Assembly: GCA_028386065.3 (NCBI GenBank)
Contig: JAKUCV010003057.1
Location: 178,247-242,246, forward strand
Length of the DNA: 64,000 nucleotides
Direction of reading: 5' to 3'
Source of the DNA: Turnera subulata
Lineage: Eukaryota; Streptophyta; Magnoliopsida; Malpighiales; Passifloraceae
Positions 21,024-33,505 of the stretch are shown here, in pieces. The notes under the pieces are model-generated. The model ran no database searches, was not told the origin of the DNA, and saw nothing but the letters and a program-made list of their open reading frames with translations. Position numbers and translations under genes: made by a program. Positions within the stretch are counted from its first letter, which is position 1. Every line of letters begins with the position of its first letter.

Positions 21024-24000
21024 ATATGTCACTCTTGTCACTATAGATTCTCTTTCTAATTCAAATTATTTTAAAAAAATTATCTTTTTTTTAAGAGAAT
21101 AATAAGATTTATTAGTTTTACACTATTTAAATAGTCTCCCCTTATTAATACAGTTTTTTTCCAAATCAATCTCTAAAAATAATTTACCTTTGAATTGTAT
21201 GTTTTTATATAAGTGAGTATTATTGTTGTATTTTTCACAATCACTTTATTTTTTATGCTATATTTTTTTGTTTAACTAATTAATTTTTTATTTATGCATA
21301 AAAAAATTTAATTTTTCTTAATTTGATGAAATTATTATTTATTTTAATCTTTTTTAATTTATTTTTTAATAAATATTAATACATAGGAAAAATTATTGAC
21401 TCTCATATGACACACGGGATACTATACTAGTTATGAACAAATAGGAAAGTAAAATTTTATTTTATTTTTTAAAAAAAGGAAATAAGAATGTAAATTGACA
21501 GGGGAGATTGATTGTTGAGTTAGTTGAGCAGACCCCACAACAAATCAAATCAAGCAAAGGATATGAGGTTATGATATTGGTCATCATCCCACAAATCTAA
21601 GTCAAAAAGTGGGTCACCTTATAAGGGTAAAAAGAAAAAGATCATCCCTTCAAAACCAAGTGGTAAAAGACATGGTGACCCATAATGTTTCTTCCATTAG
21701 CTGACCAAATGTTGTTTCACATCTATAAGCTGACTTCCCTTCGTTTTACCTCTTCTACTATTGAGATTCCCCTTTTAATGTTCAACACCTGACTTTCTTC
21801 CTTTGCCATATCAGTTATGGAGATTTTGTTTAATTGGGGAATTAGATATTAGGTAGTGAGAGAGTAGTTCTATGTACAACATGCATGTATTTATTTCCCA
21901 CTTGCATATTTAGTACAAGAGCTGGATACCCCAATCAAACATCCAAAAATCCCCTCTTAAACCAAATACAAATTCTCAGCTTTTATTTCTTGCTTATCTC
22001 CTCGTTTGTCTACTCTACCTGTCTTTGTTTATGATTTGTTGAAAAATCCAATTATGTCTAGAAGTCTCATTTATTAATGATAAGTGGCAATGCTCTTCTT
22101 TTTAAGCATTTCTATCAAATATCAATCTCAAAGATTTGTGTTTGTGGAAAAATTCACTTTCCTAAGTTACTCATGTACATAACGTTAACATACACAAAAC
22201 CAATGATTTGACGTATTTGTATTTGGATTTTCTATATTTTAAATGATTGTCAATGCAATCAAACAAAAGAAATTGGCTTATCAGTTAGACATTTTAGTAT
22301 TATCCTTATTTTCACCACAAATAATGTTTGTGAACGCTTGTTTCTTTAATTTCGGTATGAATTTATTACCCGCGTCGAGAACAAAACAAAAATATCCAAA
22401 TGTGCTGATAGAATAATAACACCATACATCAAGGAAGAACGCTAGCATTATAAGTTGTTGATTAGCTGATTAACATAAATTTTCTAGCTGAGAGCGATAT
22501 TAAAACAACCATCAAAGTTGCCATTAGTAATTTAGGAACATACCAATAAGCAGTAAATGTTGATAGGACCGAGTAGTTAATGGTTATTCAACAACTTACA
22601 CAAGATTGGAATTGTTCTCAATTGCATGTATCTATAGGCCACCATCAATATTCATAATACTTGATGGTATTACTCAACTGATATAACATAGGTAGGTAGT
22701 CGCTGAAGGTCCACTAACCATAATGCTTGCGCAGAGGTGACGCACTAAAAATTACTAGTCAACGTGAGTCTATCATTCATTAAAGAAAAGTAAACAAATT
22801 TATGTTTCTTTTCTTTTCTTTTGGGGTATTAAGGTAGTTGATTTGGTCGCCAGCATCACTGGCATGAAGTTTTTGGTTCCACCAAGGTCACCCTGGTTGA
22901 ACTAGGGTATGATCTGTGGATGTGGGATTTGGGTACTCTTAGGATTGTATCAAAAAGAAATATTTGGTCAAATTTTTGTCATGGAGACATTATCCTCATG
23001 GCCAAAATAAGCAAAAATGATTAATGTAAGCAGAGGGGAGTAGGAGGACTTGGAAAACCTGGAAAATAAATGAGAGCAGTTGTGACTTAACCAATTTAGT
23101 TGTAATATCTCGTTCAAGAGACCAATTATACATATATGAGATGATCGTATAAGATATGGAAAACACATGGGCTAATTTGGACATGTCAAATATAACCCCA
23201 AGACCTCCCTCCAGTCCAGACATCTCTCCCAATCAAACAATGCAATGACCTATCAACCTCACCCAGAAGGAACAAAAAAATAATGCCACCCACACGAGAT
23301 ATGGGAAATAATGGAATGAACTTAATGAAATTCCTTATCTCTTCTCTTAAAATGCAAGTTGTAAATATTTTGTTTTTGTCCACATTAAGTTTTTAATATT
23401 ATGCATATGGAGAGCAAGAGCAGGCTCTTTTTTGTTTTTCATCAACCTTCAGTCATACTGATCAACAGATATGAGATTCATTTTTCACTTCACAATAATG
23501 TGGTCATCATATCCCAGGACTCTCCACTACACAGAATCACAGGAGAGATGAGTCGCAGTGGAATTTCCTGCCTCAATAACGTAGAATCCCTGGTACTCTG
23601 ATGATGACCATTGAGAGGGAAGGTACATTATCCCTTGGCTTTGTAGCCTCTTGAAAAAGCTAGCTAGCTTAGAGCTAGGGACCGGGGTGGATATATACAA
23701 CTCATAAAACAAGAATGGACCTCTTGGTGCCAATCCATAGCCATAGCAAATACAGAGTGGTCCTGTCTTAATAATGCAAACAATCTATTGGCACGAATTT
23801 GATGTACCTGCAGAAAGCACCTAGGTCCAGAAATGTCTTCATTGAAAGAATTGTGTAGATTTTAGCTGGAGGATGAGTCGCTGACACCATTATGAGAGAA
23901 TATTACGTCAACTAGTATTACAATTTCTTTCTTTTTCTTTGGTAAGTGCAACATTTATGGAGAGACTACAGAGTGGATGTGTTTGCTTCCAGAAGAGTAT

Positions 24001-24188
24001 CTTGGATCAACGGAATCTCTGTATTGTGCTTTGAACATGCAAGACAATACTTACTAAGAGTTATTGGAACACAGAAGAAAAATGGTGGAACCTATTATTG
24101 GCTGCCAAGGTTGTCTGTGGGTTCCTCAAGACTGCAATAACAATTGTCAGCAGGAAAAAGAAAACGCTTTGTTCCTCTGCCGCTCTGG
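21024..24188. other. Long AT-rich intergenic region
   Basis: About 3.2 kb without a supportable gene. Short frames (for example 22996-23232 and 23527-23733, minus) show no known motif. I could not find paired repeats or insertion boundaries in it. Confidence 0.5.
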
Positions 24189-24193
24189 GTTGG

Positions 24194-24678
24194 TGTTATG
24201 AATTGATATCTTGAGAAGATATCAGTATCTTTTCAAATTCAAAAGTAGACAAACAGGAGCTGAAGTTTAGGGCCTTTAATTCCTATTATTCCCTAATCCT
24301 TAGTTTCCTATTTAGAATAGGATTCTCTTTAAATTCTTCCTGATTTTAGGATCTTTAATATCTGTAATTTTCTTATCTTTAATTTCCTATTTAGCATAGG
24401 ATGCTCTTTAAGATGTTTCCTTGTTTAGTTTTGCCTAAGTCCTATTTAAAGGACATGCTATGAAATAAAAAAGGGGACAAGTCAGAATTCCTAGCAATTG
24501 CTATTGAGATATAAGTTCTCTCTCTAACGAGAACTAAGGTCTAAGGCTCCGCTACCAAGTATAAGTTCTCTCTCTAACGAGAACTAAGGTCTAAGGCTCC
24601 CTTTAACGAGTCTACTTCTCCTACAACATTCCAACTATCGCCGTGTGACTCGATCCTTGGCTCAGCAGATTCATAACA
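24194..24678 (+). mobile_element. Solo LTR (485 bp) with 5-bp target duplication
   Basis: Begins TGTTATGAA and ends TTCATAACA, an imperfect inverted repeat with TG...CA termini. It is flanked by GTTGG on both sides (24189-24193 and 24679-24683). TATTTAAAGG near 24444 followed by GAAATAAAAAAGG suggests promoter and polyadenylation signals in plus orientation. No internal coding region remains, so this is a solo LTR produced by LTR-LTR recombination. Confidence 0.88.
24510..24600 (+). repeat. 50-bp tandem duplication inside the solo LTR
   Basis: TATAAGTTCTCTCTCTAACG begins at 24510 and again at 24560, with the next ~20 bases also repeated. The first copy ends with GGCTCCGCTACCA (24545-24557), the complement of the primer-binding site used by three other LTR elements in this window. 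Confidence 0.85.
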
Positions 24679-24683
24679 GTTGG

Positions 24684-25101
24684 CAATTTTTGTTTGTGGG
24701 TAGGCAGAGTTTTTGGTCCTCGTGTTGATTGAGCACCTTATCATGAACTTGCCACTGCCCTGTTCATGCTTTCACAAAAATTGAATGAATAAAAAATGAT
24801 GACAGTAGATCTGATGTTCACATGAATGGAATAATCTGAAAGAGCTTTGTATCCGTACAAGGAAGCATGTTATTATAACAATATCTGTATTCAATCACAC
24901 CACAGCAGCCACGTTAGCCAGTTAGCTGGTAGCTTCACAAGATAAAAAAGTCTTGTGATAAATGGTACACACAGGTGAACATTAGAGTGCATCATCAATT
25001 ATGTGTTAAAAACAGAATCTCAATGCCTTAACAATCAGCAATCCTCAGATTCCTATACAATTCAGTTGTGGCATTGACGATTCGAAAGAGTTTATGCACT
25101 G
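24684..25101. other. Intergenic; 3' flank of acid phosphatase gene
   Basis: No coding signal. The part next to 25102 should be the 3' UTR of the minus-strand acid phosphatase. Confidence 0.45.
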
Positions 25102-27422
25102 CTAAGGGATATAATACATAGGATTTGGAAGCTTAAATGATCGAAATGACATTGCAGAACCCAGTAAATCACTCCACTGGTCTCCAGAGTTTCCCAGAAT
25201 TCTATAACCTTCTTTCACCATCTCACTCCTCTTTTCTGACTTGTATGCTGTTGCCATTTTCCCGTGGTCCTCAGATGCTCTGCACAGAATGAGAGGTCAA
25301 GAATCCCACAGATTATCTTGTCTGATAAACGTTCAATGCTGGTAATGATTTGAGGGAATAAAAGAACAGGAAAAAGGAGAGAAGACAAAGAAACCAACAA
25401 AAGAACATGTCAACTTATAAAATCATGGAAATTTTTTTTGATGAGTGACTCAAGTTTCTTCCTTATTTTTATCTCTTAATCATTAAATACGAAATCATGA
25501 GCAAACACAACAATTAATTCAAGCCCTAAAGGAAAGAGGATTGATAACTGTCACATGGGAACAAATGAGCATATGTTCCCACATTAATCAATGAAACCTA
25601 GACCGGGGGAACTAAACCACTCTTAGCCCAAGAAGCAAAGGCAGACTGGACTCAAATGCCAATTTTGGGCCTGGGCAATGCTGCCTAGGAAGAGTCTCTT
25701 CTACTTGGGTTATAGCATACATGCATCCGGAGAATGCCTGGGGGAAAGACCAATACTTTCTCGAAGAAGAGACCATTGTTTTTATATTTGGTTTGCGTTC
25801 TGGCAAATAACCATACTTTGAAAACTGATGATTACCAGAAAAAAGCTTCACAACCTTGGAATTTTTCAAAAGAATTAGATAGTGGCAACTTTTGTGTTTC
25901 ATGAAAAGTTTCCACTATTTTGAATTATCTAGGGGTCTCCAAGCAACTCTACAGTGCCCCAAAAGATAATGCTAAAACTTATTTACTACATATAAAAGAT
26001 AATGCTAAAACTTATTTGCGAGGAGTCTGGGGTCAGGCTCCTTTTAATCAGCTGTAGCTACATATGCAATCCCTAAATGCAGCCCCATAATAGAAACAGA
26101 TTAATTGGTTTCTTGACTATGGCAATTTTTATTTTTCTACCCCGGTACAGAATCGAACAACATTACACATTGTTCATACATACTTTCACAACCACCAGAA
26201 TAATGGCTCCTGAAAGCCAACAGGGACAATCTTGCATCATACAACTATGGTAGATAGATCATCTCTGCGTACAGTTTTGCCTAGCATGTCAAAGGGATGA
26301 ACCTTAAACAAAAGAACAAATATCTTAGGGAAAGCTACCAATTCCTTTACCTAAGGACCCACTTCTTTCCTTGGAGTGGAAGAGGAGAAAAGGTTCGAAG
26401 TTAGATGGAACATCAATTAACTCTATAAATACAGCTTAGTACCGAATCCAGTATCTATTATCAGGGAACAGGCATGATATTCGACGAAAAGCTATATGAA
26501 CCCCCTATAATACTCTCATTTTAAAACAAATATAACAATGCAACACCATAAAACAAAAAGACAATTATTGTCGGCAACCGTACATGTTTTGCCGGAGAAG
26601 ATACTACAAAACTATGTCTCATCAACAATTCTAATAAAATTAGCTTTCAAATTTCAGACAGAAGAAAAGAATATGGTTTGCAAATTTTCCACTAACCTCA
26701 GAATAAGCCTGTCCCACACCCGAAATCCAGCATTCACCAAATTCTCTTCAGTAACACTCCTCTTCTTCTCGCCACGTCCCGTGAGCAAGAAAACCTTGAA
26801 GCCAAGTCCAATAACCTCCTCATAAAGCTTCAAACTGGCTTCAATTGCCGGTGCCATAGCTTTATCCACCCACTTATCAAACTCCACCTGATCAAAAATC
26901 TCCAACCTACCAAAAAAAAACAACACACAAACTTCAACAAACCCCATTCACTACACATACACATACACAAACAAAACCGGAACCAGAAACACTTAAGAAT
27001 TACCCATAACTATGCTCCCTATAATAAGGAACATTCGATAACAGAGTGTCATCAATATCGAAAATCCACACATCCTTCCCGTCCCCACTCAATTCGACGC
27101 TCCTGGCATAACTACCAGCCTCATTAGACACTGTCTCGAGATCCGAGCTGTAACCTTTTCCATTCATGTAGTCCCTCACATAACCCACACACTCTTCCGG
27201 GATGGTTTTCCAGGGACCCAGGTTATTGGCCTCCACTGCCACCCTCCAGCTGGTGCACCTCAGTTCTACTTCTTCATTGTCAAGTTTCTGGAGCTCGGTT
27301 GCTGGTTGGAGGATCAATGGTCTTGGTCGAACGTTTGAGTTGACTAGCGGGTCTTGAGAAAGCGCAAGACCCGCCAAGGAAATGAGGAGCAGAGGGAAAA
27401 GCAGTAGTCTTGAACCAATCAT
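25102..27422 (-). CDS. Class-B (HAD superfamily) plant acid phosphatase, VSP-like, 3 exons
   Basis: The exons 27422-27004, 26906-26697 and 25279-25102 join in phase to 268 residues, the usual size for plant acid phosphatase 1/vegetative storage protein-like enzymes. An N-terminal signal peptide (MIGSRLLLFPLLLISLAGLA) directs secretion or vacuolar targeting. HAD motif I is FDIDDTLLSN, where the first Asp is the phosphoryl acceptor and the second the acid/base. Motif II is FLLTGRGE; GNSGDQWSDL near the C-terminus carries the Mg-binding acidic residue. Because the catalytic Asp is present, this should be an active phosphomonoesterase rather than a pure storage protein. The protein ends LPNPMYYIP, typical of the family. 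Intron 2 is 1.4 kb. No damage is seen. Confidence 0.93.
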
Positions 27423-27478
27423 GATAGAGCTTGGGGGAGAGAAGAAACAACAGAAAGAAGAAGTCTTTGTGATGTGGG

Positions 27479-27490
27479 TTTTTTTATACC
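27479..27490 (-). promoter_or_regulatory. TATA box of acid phosphatase gene
   Basis: The minus strand reads GGTATAAAAAAAC about 60 bp upstream of the ATG at 27422, a suitable distance for a TATA box with a short leader. Confidence 0.55.
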
Positions 27491-28346
27491 AGAAGATTGG
27501 GATGGAATCAATGGAAAAGTGAGAGTGAAGGATTGCTTCTTTCTATCTTGTTTTATGCTTTTGTGATGTTTCTGTTTTTGGGTTGATAAGATAAGGAGAA
27601 GAAGAAAGGAGAAAGGAAAAGAAAACCCTTTTAGGACAGTAGGAAGCTATGCGGTCTGGAAATTGGACAACGAAAGCGTGGAGGTGAAGAGAAAGTGGGT
27701 TGTATTGTAGGTGTGTATGTATGGGTTTGTGTAATGTTCGTATCAGCTTTTTCTTTGGTAACGGAACATTGGGTTTTGAATATTCGTTTTTTCTGTTGTT
27801 TGGCAATTTATTTGTTTTTGTGCCTTTTCTGTTTGTTTTGATGCTTTCCATTTTCTGGGCAAGGGATGGGGTTGGTGGCTGGTCGGTGATGTGGATTTGC
27901 TGATGTGGCTGTGTGCGATTGGTCGGGTGGCCTTCGACACAAAAAAGAGAGTCTAGTAGTTGGGGAAAACTTTTTAAAAGTCTTATCTCTGTTTAATGTG
28001 TGTGTTCTTTCCTTTTTATATGGCATCATCCATAACTTTTAAACAATGGTAATTAGTCTCTGTTGGGTTGCTTGTATCGATATAGTTTATAATGGTTCTG
28101 TTAAACAGCGTTTTAATTTGGTTAATGGAATTTCATTCATTTTTTTTTAAAAAAACTTTTACACAGATTCCAATCATAAAATTGTTTGCCTACTTACTAA
28201 AATCCAATAGTTATTAAAAACTAATCAGATAATTAAATTATTAAATTATATTTTCTGCTACATCAAATTACATAAGTTACCCGACCCGGAAAAATTTTAT
28301 TGTGGGACTACCCAAATATTACTACTTGTGAACTTCTTTTATATGT
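27491..28346. other. Intergenic; upstream region of acid phosphatase
   Basis: Promoter-side sequence of the minus-strand gene. Short frames overlap on both strands with no recognisable product. Confidence 0.45.
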
Positions 28347-28356
28347 TAATAAAATA

Positions 28357-28690
28357 GGATTAAAGACTTGTTTCATCCATGTGTTGAGCGCTCAAGTTGG
28401 AATTCATTCCTGTGTTGGATTTTGGCTTCTTTCATCCCTCTATTCCCCCTAATTGGCCTGTTATGGTCCGTCTCGCCAGAATCCGATGGAAAATGATGAT
28501 GTGGCAAGATTTCCGGCACCACGCCAACATATGTGGAAGCCACATGTCAGGTCGAACCAACAAATCGAACCGGTTTGACCCGGTCGGTTCGCCCACCTAA
28601 AAGATCCATTTTACAAATCCGGTGAGGGTCCGGAGTTTGTTCATTTTTTTATTTTTTTCCTAAAATTAATTTCTTTAAAATCTTTCATTG
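28357..28690 (+). repeat. Left TIR of first MULE-like element
   Basis: Matches the reverse complement of 46260-46594, with shared landmarks TTTCATCC, GTTGGATTTTGGCTT, GGAAAATGATGA, TTTCCGGCACCACG and CCGGAGTTTGT. Confidence 0.85.
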
Positions 28691-29000
28691 AATTAAAAAT
28701 TTATTTAAAAATAAAATAATAACTTATACTAATTAAATAATAAATTATAATAATTTAATTTCAATAAAACCTTTCATTAAATTAAATTTTTCCCAAAGAT
28801 AAAACAATAACTTATACTAATTAAATTATAGCTTATAATAAATTAATTCCTTTAAAACCTTTCATTAATTAAAAATTCGTTCAAAAAAATAATAAATTAT
28901 ACTAATTAAATAATAACTTATAATAATTTAATTTCAATAAAAAATTTCATTCAATTATAAATTTTTTCAAAAACAAAATAATAACTTATACTAATTAAAT
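28660..29000. repeat. AT-rich ~80-85 bp tandem repeats
   Basis: About four diverged copies share AAAACCTTTCATT, AATAACTTATACTAATTAAA and TTTCAATAAA in the same order. They form the centre of the MULE-like element next to the Gypsy insertion point. Confidence 0.6.
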
Positions 29001-29020
29001 TCAAAATAATAATTATTATG

Positions 29021-31241
29021 TGAAACGCCCCGACCCGTATTTACCGTTATACACAGTAAACACGTGGGACTACATACTATCACAGTATCCACAGCGGTAA
29101 ATATCACAACCAACAATAATAATACAATAACTGTACATCATACATCAATAGTACTTGACCCGGCGCAGAGACATTATTACAACACGCATCAGAACTAAGT
29201 AGTAAATGCAAGCAGCGGAAGTCTTAATACAATACAACAATAAGCAGCAATATGATAGTGATGCATCGCAGGATGGATCCGGGTCTGGCAAAGGGTGCGC
29301 CACAGCTTGCCTCGAACGTACCTGAGCTACGCACAATCAAACTACGTGACCAGGTCACGCAGGCGAGGGGTGAGTCCGAAGTGCTCACCGGGTGAAATCC
29401 ATAAGCAATCATACATATACAAGCAACCATACATAATCAAGTCACATCAACAGCAATTAAACTAAGGTTCTCACGAACCTCAACTAACACACTCTGTGAT
29501 TCTAGACACGCTATACCAATTTTATTATCAGGGCCCCTATCACTAGTTAAATGGTGGCCGTCACCTGGTAGTCAAGCTAGCTAGCCCGTAGACCCCGCCC
29601 TGGTACCTCCACGTATAACTGGCACAGACAGGGAGCAGACCCCAAGCACACTCTCCCCCAGCGCCTAAAATAATAATTGGTACAGACAGGGAGCAGACCC
29701 CAAGCACACTCTCCCCCAGCACCATAAAAAAAATAAGACTACCATCTGGCTGTTCCAACATTTAACCGTGACTTACTAGATGTCTAAGTGTTTCCAATTT
29801 TATTATTCCTTTGCCCTCATCTAGTTACTATACTTCTATTATACGATCATTATCTCATTATCCCGAGCAGGCTCAGAGCCTCTCCACTCGTCTGGATAAT
29901 ACCAACTTATTCCCAACTGTTATCCCATACTAGTGCCCCTGGTACTCAACTCACAGTACTCACAGTCAACAACAATATCAACAAACTCAACAGTAGCAAT
30001 ATTCTCAACAACATCAATGGCAACAATTATCAACTTAATTCATCACACAACAAACTATTCACAGCCACAAAATATTATACCAGCAATTCACCTAGATGCA
30101 TTAATCATACAATCACATAAATGCACAACAAATGATATGAATATAATTGCGTTATAACATTTTTATTATTTATACCCGGTCTATATCCTTGGTATAATAT
30201 GCGTATTTATTTCTAATAATAATATCTTGTACTTCTTACCATTTTTTATACTTCCAAGTATATATATATGTATATATATAGAGAGGTATGTATATTTACT
30301 ATCATTGTTATTACCACCATAAGTTTTCCCGTTACTATAATCTGTATATATGCATATATATAATCAGCCCATTTATTGTGATGCAGGCTCATGAGTAGGC
30401 CTTTGGGTTCAGCCCAGACTCGGGCCAAGCATTTTCGGTCCACTCACAACCCAGCTCGCAACTCACCGAAACTTGGCGGAGCTGGACTCGGCCGATGCAG
30501 TTCCGAGGCGAGAAGGGCTGCTGGCGGTCGGCTGCGGACGGCGGTGCAACGAGGAGGAAGCGCTCGGGGTGTTACCGGTGAAGAGGCGACGGCTGCAGGC
30601 ACGATGAAGGGCGGTCACTGGAAGTTGGGACGTGACCTGCTTGTCGCTGCGGTCCGTGTGGCGGTGTGACGTGCAACAGTGATTGGCAGGTCTGCTGGAG
30701 GGTTGTGGGGCGAAGCCACGAGGGAGACGAACGGCGGCGGTGTAAGCAGGTGGTAGAGGAAGACGACTAGTGGGGACGGTCGCGTTGGTTGGTACAGGCG
30801 TGGACGGTTGGGTTCGGTGGTGCGGTCGGCAGTGAGGGTGAGGAAGATGAAGAAGAAATGTCGATACTGTGGTGGTGCGGTCCGGTGGTGACGTGAAGGA
30901 AGAAGAAGGAGATGATGATGCTGCGTACTTTTGTTTTCTTTCTTTTTTTTTTTAAATGAAAGGGAAAACTTGTACGGAGAAAGAAGGGAATGGGTAGCTA
31001 CTGGGTGTAGACTGTAGAGGATGAGCAAGCTGAGTGTGTGAAGTTGGAAGCTGGGTTTACAGTGGGTGCTGGTGTTTATGGTTTCTGAAAACTATAGCTT
31101 ATAACCAGAAAAAGAAGAAGAAACATGTGAGGAAGGCTAAGGGAAAAAGGAAGGGTGTCTGCCACATTTCTTCAACCGGGGATAATCATGAAGGAGCATG
31201 CACCATTGAGCTGTAAAGGAACTGAACCAGATTATAGTTTC

Positions 31242-31297
<56 letters not shown>

Positions 31298-31612
31298 GTT
31301 GTTGTTGTTGTTATTATTATTGTTATTATTATTATTATTATTATTATTAAATATTCTTTGAGCGAAAGACTTTTATGCCCTTTCTAGTTTCTCTTAGTTG
31401 TAAAACTAACCTAGGGATATAATTGTCCTTTTAAGGTTTTCGTAACCCGGAAAATTCCGTAAAATATCCGAAGTATGGATCGAAACTCGGAATTGGAATC
31501 TGATGCTTGGTTTACCATAAAATAATTTCCAAGATTATTTTTACATGGTAAATTACTGTACCAAGCATTTTACAGTCCGGTAAAAATATAAATTTTTACC
31601 CGGGCTGTTACA
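29021..31612 (-). repeat. Gypsy 3' LTR
   Basis: Plus-strand ends are TGAAACGCCC and GGGCTGTTACA. It contains a tandemly duplicated ~55 bp segment (about 29615-29722), a GC-rich section (about 30385-30900) and a long TTA microsatellite (about 31241-31350). No protein frame in it is credible. Confidence 0.92.
31241..31350 (+). repeat. (TTA)n microsatellite in Gypsy 3' LTR
   Basis: Roughly 110 bp of TTA repeats, interrupted by GTT units. It produces a meaningless poly-leucine frame. Confidence 0.9.
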
Positions 31613-31630
31613 GTCTACCCCCCTTAAAAG
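31613..31630 (-). other. Gypsy polypurine tract
   Basis: The minus strand reads CTTTTAAGGGGGGTAGAC immediately before the 3' LTR, the expected place and composition for the plus-strand primer. Confidence 0.8.
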
Positions 31631-31647
31631 AATTTCATCCCCGAAAT

Positions 31648-33500
31648 TCACTCCGAGCCAGTGAAGAGATGCGGATACTGGGATCGCATGTGCTCCTCGA
31701 CTTCCCATGTTGACTCGTTAGCGGAATGCTTACTCCACTTGGCCTTTACCATGGAAATGGTGCGGTTCCGCAGTTGCCGTTCTTCTCGAGCAAGAATCCG
31801 TTCCGGTACTTCTGTGTAGGTAAGATCTTCTGCCACTTCAACATCCACTGGGGCCACAATATGACTAGGGTCTGATCTGTACCTCCTCAGTATAGAGACG
31901 TGAAACACATCATGTATGCGTGAGAGCTCTTCAGGTAATGACAACCTGTAAGCTAGTGGTCCAATCCTCTCAACAATCTCATATGGCCCGATATACCTTG
32001 GACTCAGCTTTCCTCTTCTGTCGAACCTGATCACTCCTTTCCAAGGTGCAACTCTGAGAAAAACTTTCTCACCAATGTTATACTCCATCTCACGTCGGTG
32101 TTTGTCGGCATAGCTCTTCTGTCGATCCTGAGCAGCTCTCATACACTGTCTCGCTGTCTGGATCTTGTCCACTATCTGTTGGACTAACTCCAGTCCAACA
32201 TCAATCTCATACCTTCTTCGTCCCAACATACCGGACTTCTACACTTCCTTCCATAGAGAGCCTCAAAAGGTGGCATACCAATGCTGGAATGGTAGCCGTT
32301 GTTATATGCAAACTCTGCTAAGGGTAGATACTTATCCCAACTCCCACTGAAGTTAAGTGCACAAGCTCTCAACATGTCCTCCAGTGTCTGCATGGTCCTC
32401 TCAGACTGTCCATCTGTCTGAGGATGAAAAGCAGTGCTGAAGCTCAACTTGGTTCCCAAAGTAGCTTGTAAGCTCTTCTAGAAATGTGAGGTGAATCTGG
32501 GATCTCTGTCTGAGACTATGGACTTTGGAATCCCGTGTAGCCTCACAATCTCAGCAACATACTTACCCGCCAATGTGTCTATGGTATCAGTTTGGCGGAT
32601 AGGAAGAAAATGAGCCGATTTTGTTAATCAGTCAACGATGACCCAAATAGCATCATGCTGCCTCCGAGTCATCGGTAAACCAATCACAAAATCCATGGTG
32701 ATCATCTCCCACTTCCACTCAGGTATTGTCAATGATCTCATCTTGCCTACTGGAGCCTGATGTTCAGCTTTCACCTGCTGGCAAGTAATGCATCTTGCGA
32801 CATACTCGGCTACATCCTTTTTCATACGAGGCCACCAAAAATGACTCCTCAGGTTCTGATACATCTTGGTGTTTCCAGGATGCATCGCATACGGTGTCAT
32901 ATGACCTTCATCTAGAATCTGACTACGCAGGTTACTGACATTGGGTACGCATACCCGTTTCCCAATCATCAGTGCTCCATCATCAGCTATACAAAACTTG
33001 TCTTCTTTTCCACTCCTTACTCCTTCCTTTAGCTTGACTAGGTCGGGATCTCCTTCTTGTAACTCCACTATCCATCCTCTTAAGTTGGACTTGACACTCA
33101 TGTGTGCCAGCAAGGCTCCTGTATCATCCACGGTCAAGTCTACTCCTAACTTCCTTAACTCGATAAGTGAGAACATCGAGTAACTAGTGGAGGCATCATC
33201 AGATTGTCTCCGGCTCAAAGCATCCGCTACCACATTAGCCTTTCCTGGGTGATACTCGATAGTACAATCGTAATCATTAAGCAACTCAACCCAACGTCTT
33301 TGTCGCAGGTTAAGCTCCTTCTGAGTCATGATGTACTTGAGGCTTTTGTGGTCGGTGAAGATTCGACACTTCTATCCAAACAAGTAGTGTCTCTAAATCT
33401 TTAGAGCCAAAATCACAGCTGCCATCTCAAGAACATGAGTCGGGGTACTTCTTCTCATGAGTCCTTAGCTGTCAGGAGGCATAGGCGATTACTCGTCCTT
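31648..33500 (-). pseudogene. Gypsy pol, 3' part: RNase H end, integrase, chromodomain-like tail
   Basis: From 33500 down: end of the RNase H domain (RVIAYAS, then TDHKSLKYIMTQ), the HHCC zinc-binding N-terminus of integrase (PYAMHPGNTKMY ... CITC), integrase core with MDFVIGLP and [36 protein letters not shown], and a C-terminal tail VKAKWSKHSANESTWEVEEH resembling a chromodomain. The frame is broken by stops near 33470, 33400, 33376, 32627 and 32479, and by frameshifts near 33445 and 32220. Integrase would insert cDNA into chromatin; this copy is dead. It continues the reverse-transcriptase part at 41989 across the Copia insertion. Confidence 0.88.
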
Positions 33501-33505
33501 CTTGC

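Noticed and set aside
23401..23733. Possible small gene in the 21-24 kb interval
   Set aside because: Opposing short frames overlap, with no homology recognised and no splice or promoter signals to support either.
29788..30157. Asn/Ser-rich frames repeated at 44419-44788
   Set aside because: Identical frames occur because both lie in the two LTR copies; no domain and no start context.
31155..31361. Poly-leucine reading frame
   Set aside because: It is the translation of a TTA microsatellite inside the Gypsy LTR; the same occurs at 45825-46031.
32941..33404. Plus-strand frames within Gypsy pol
   Set aside because: They are antisense shadows of the integrase/RNase H region.
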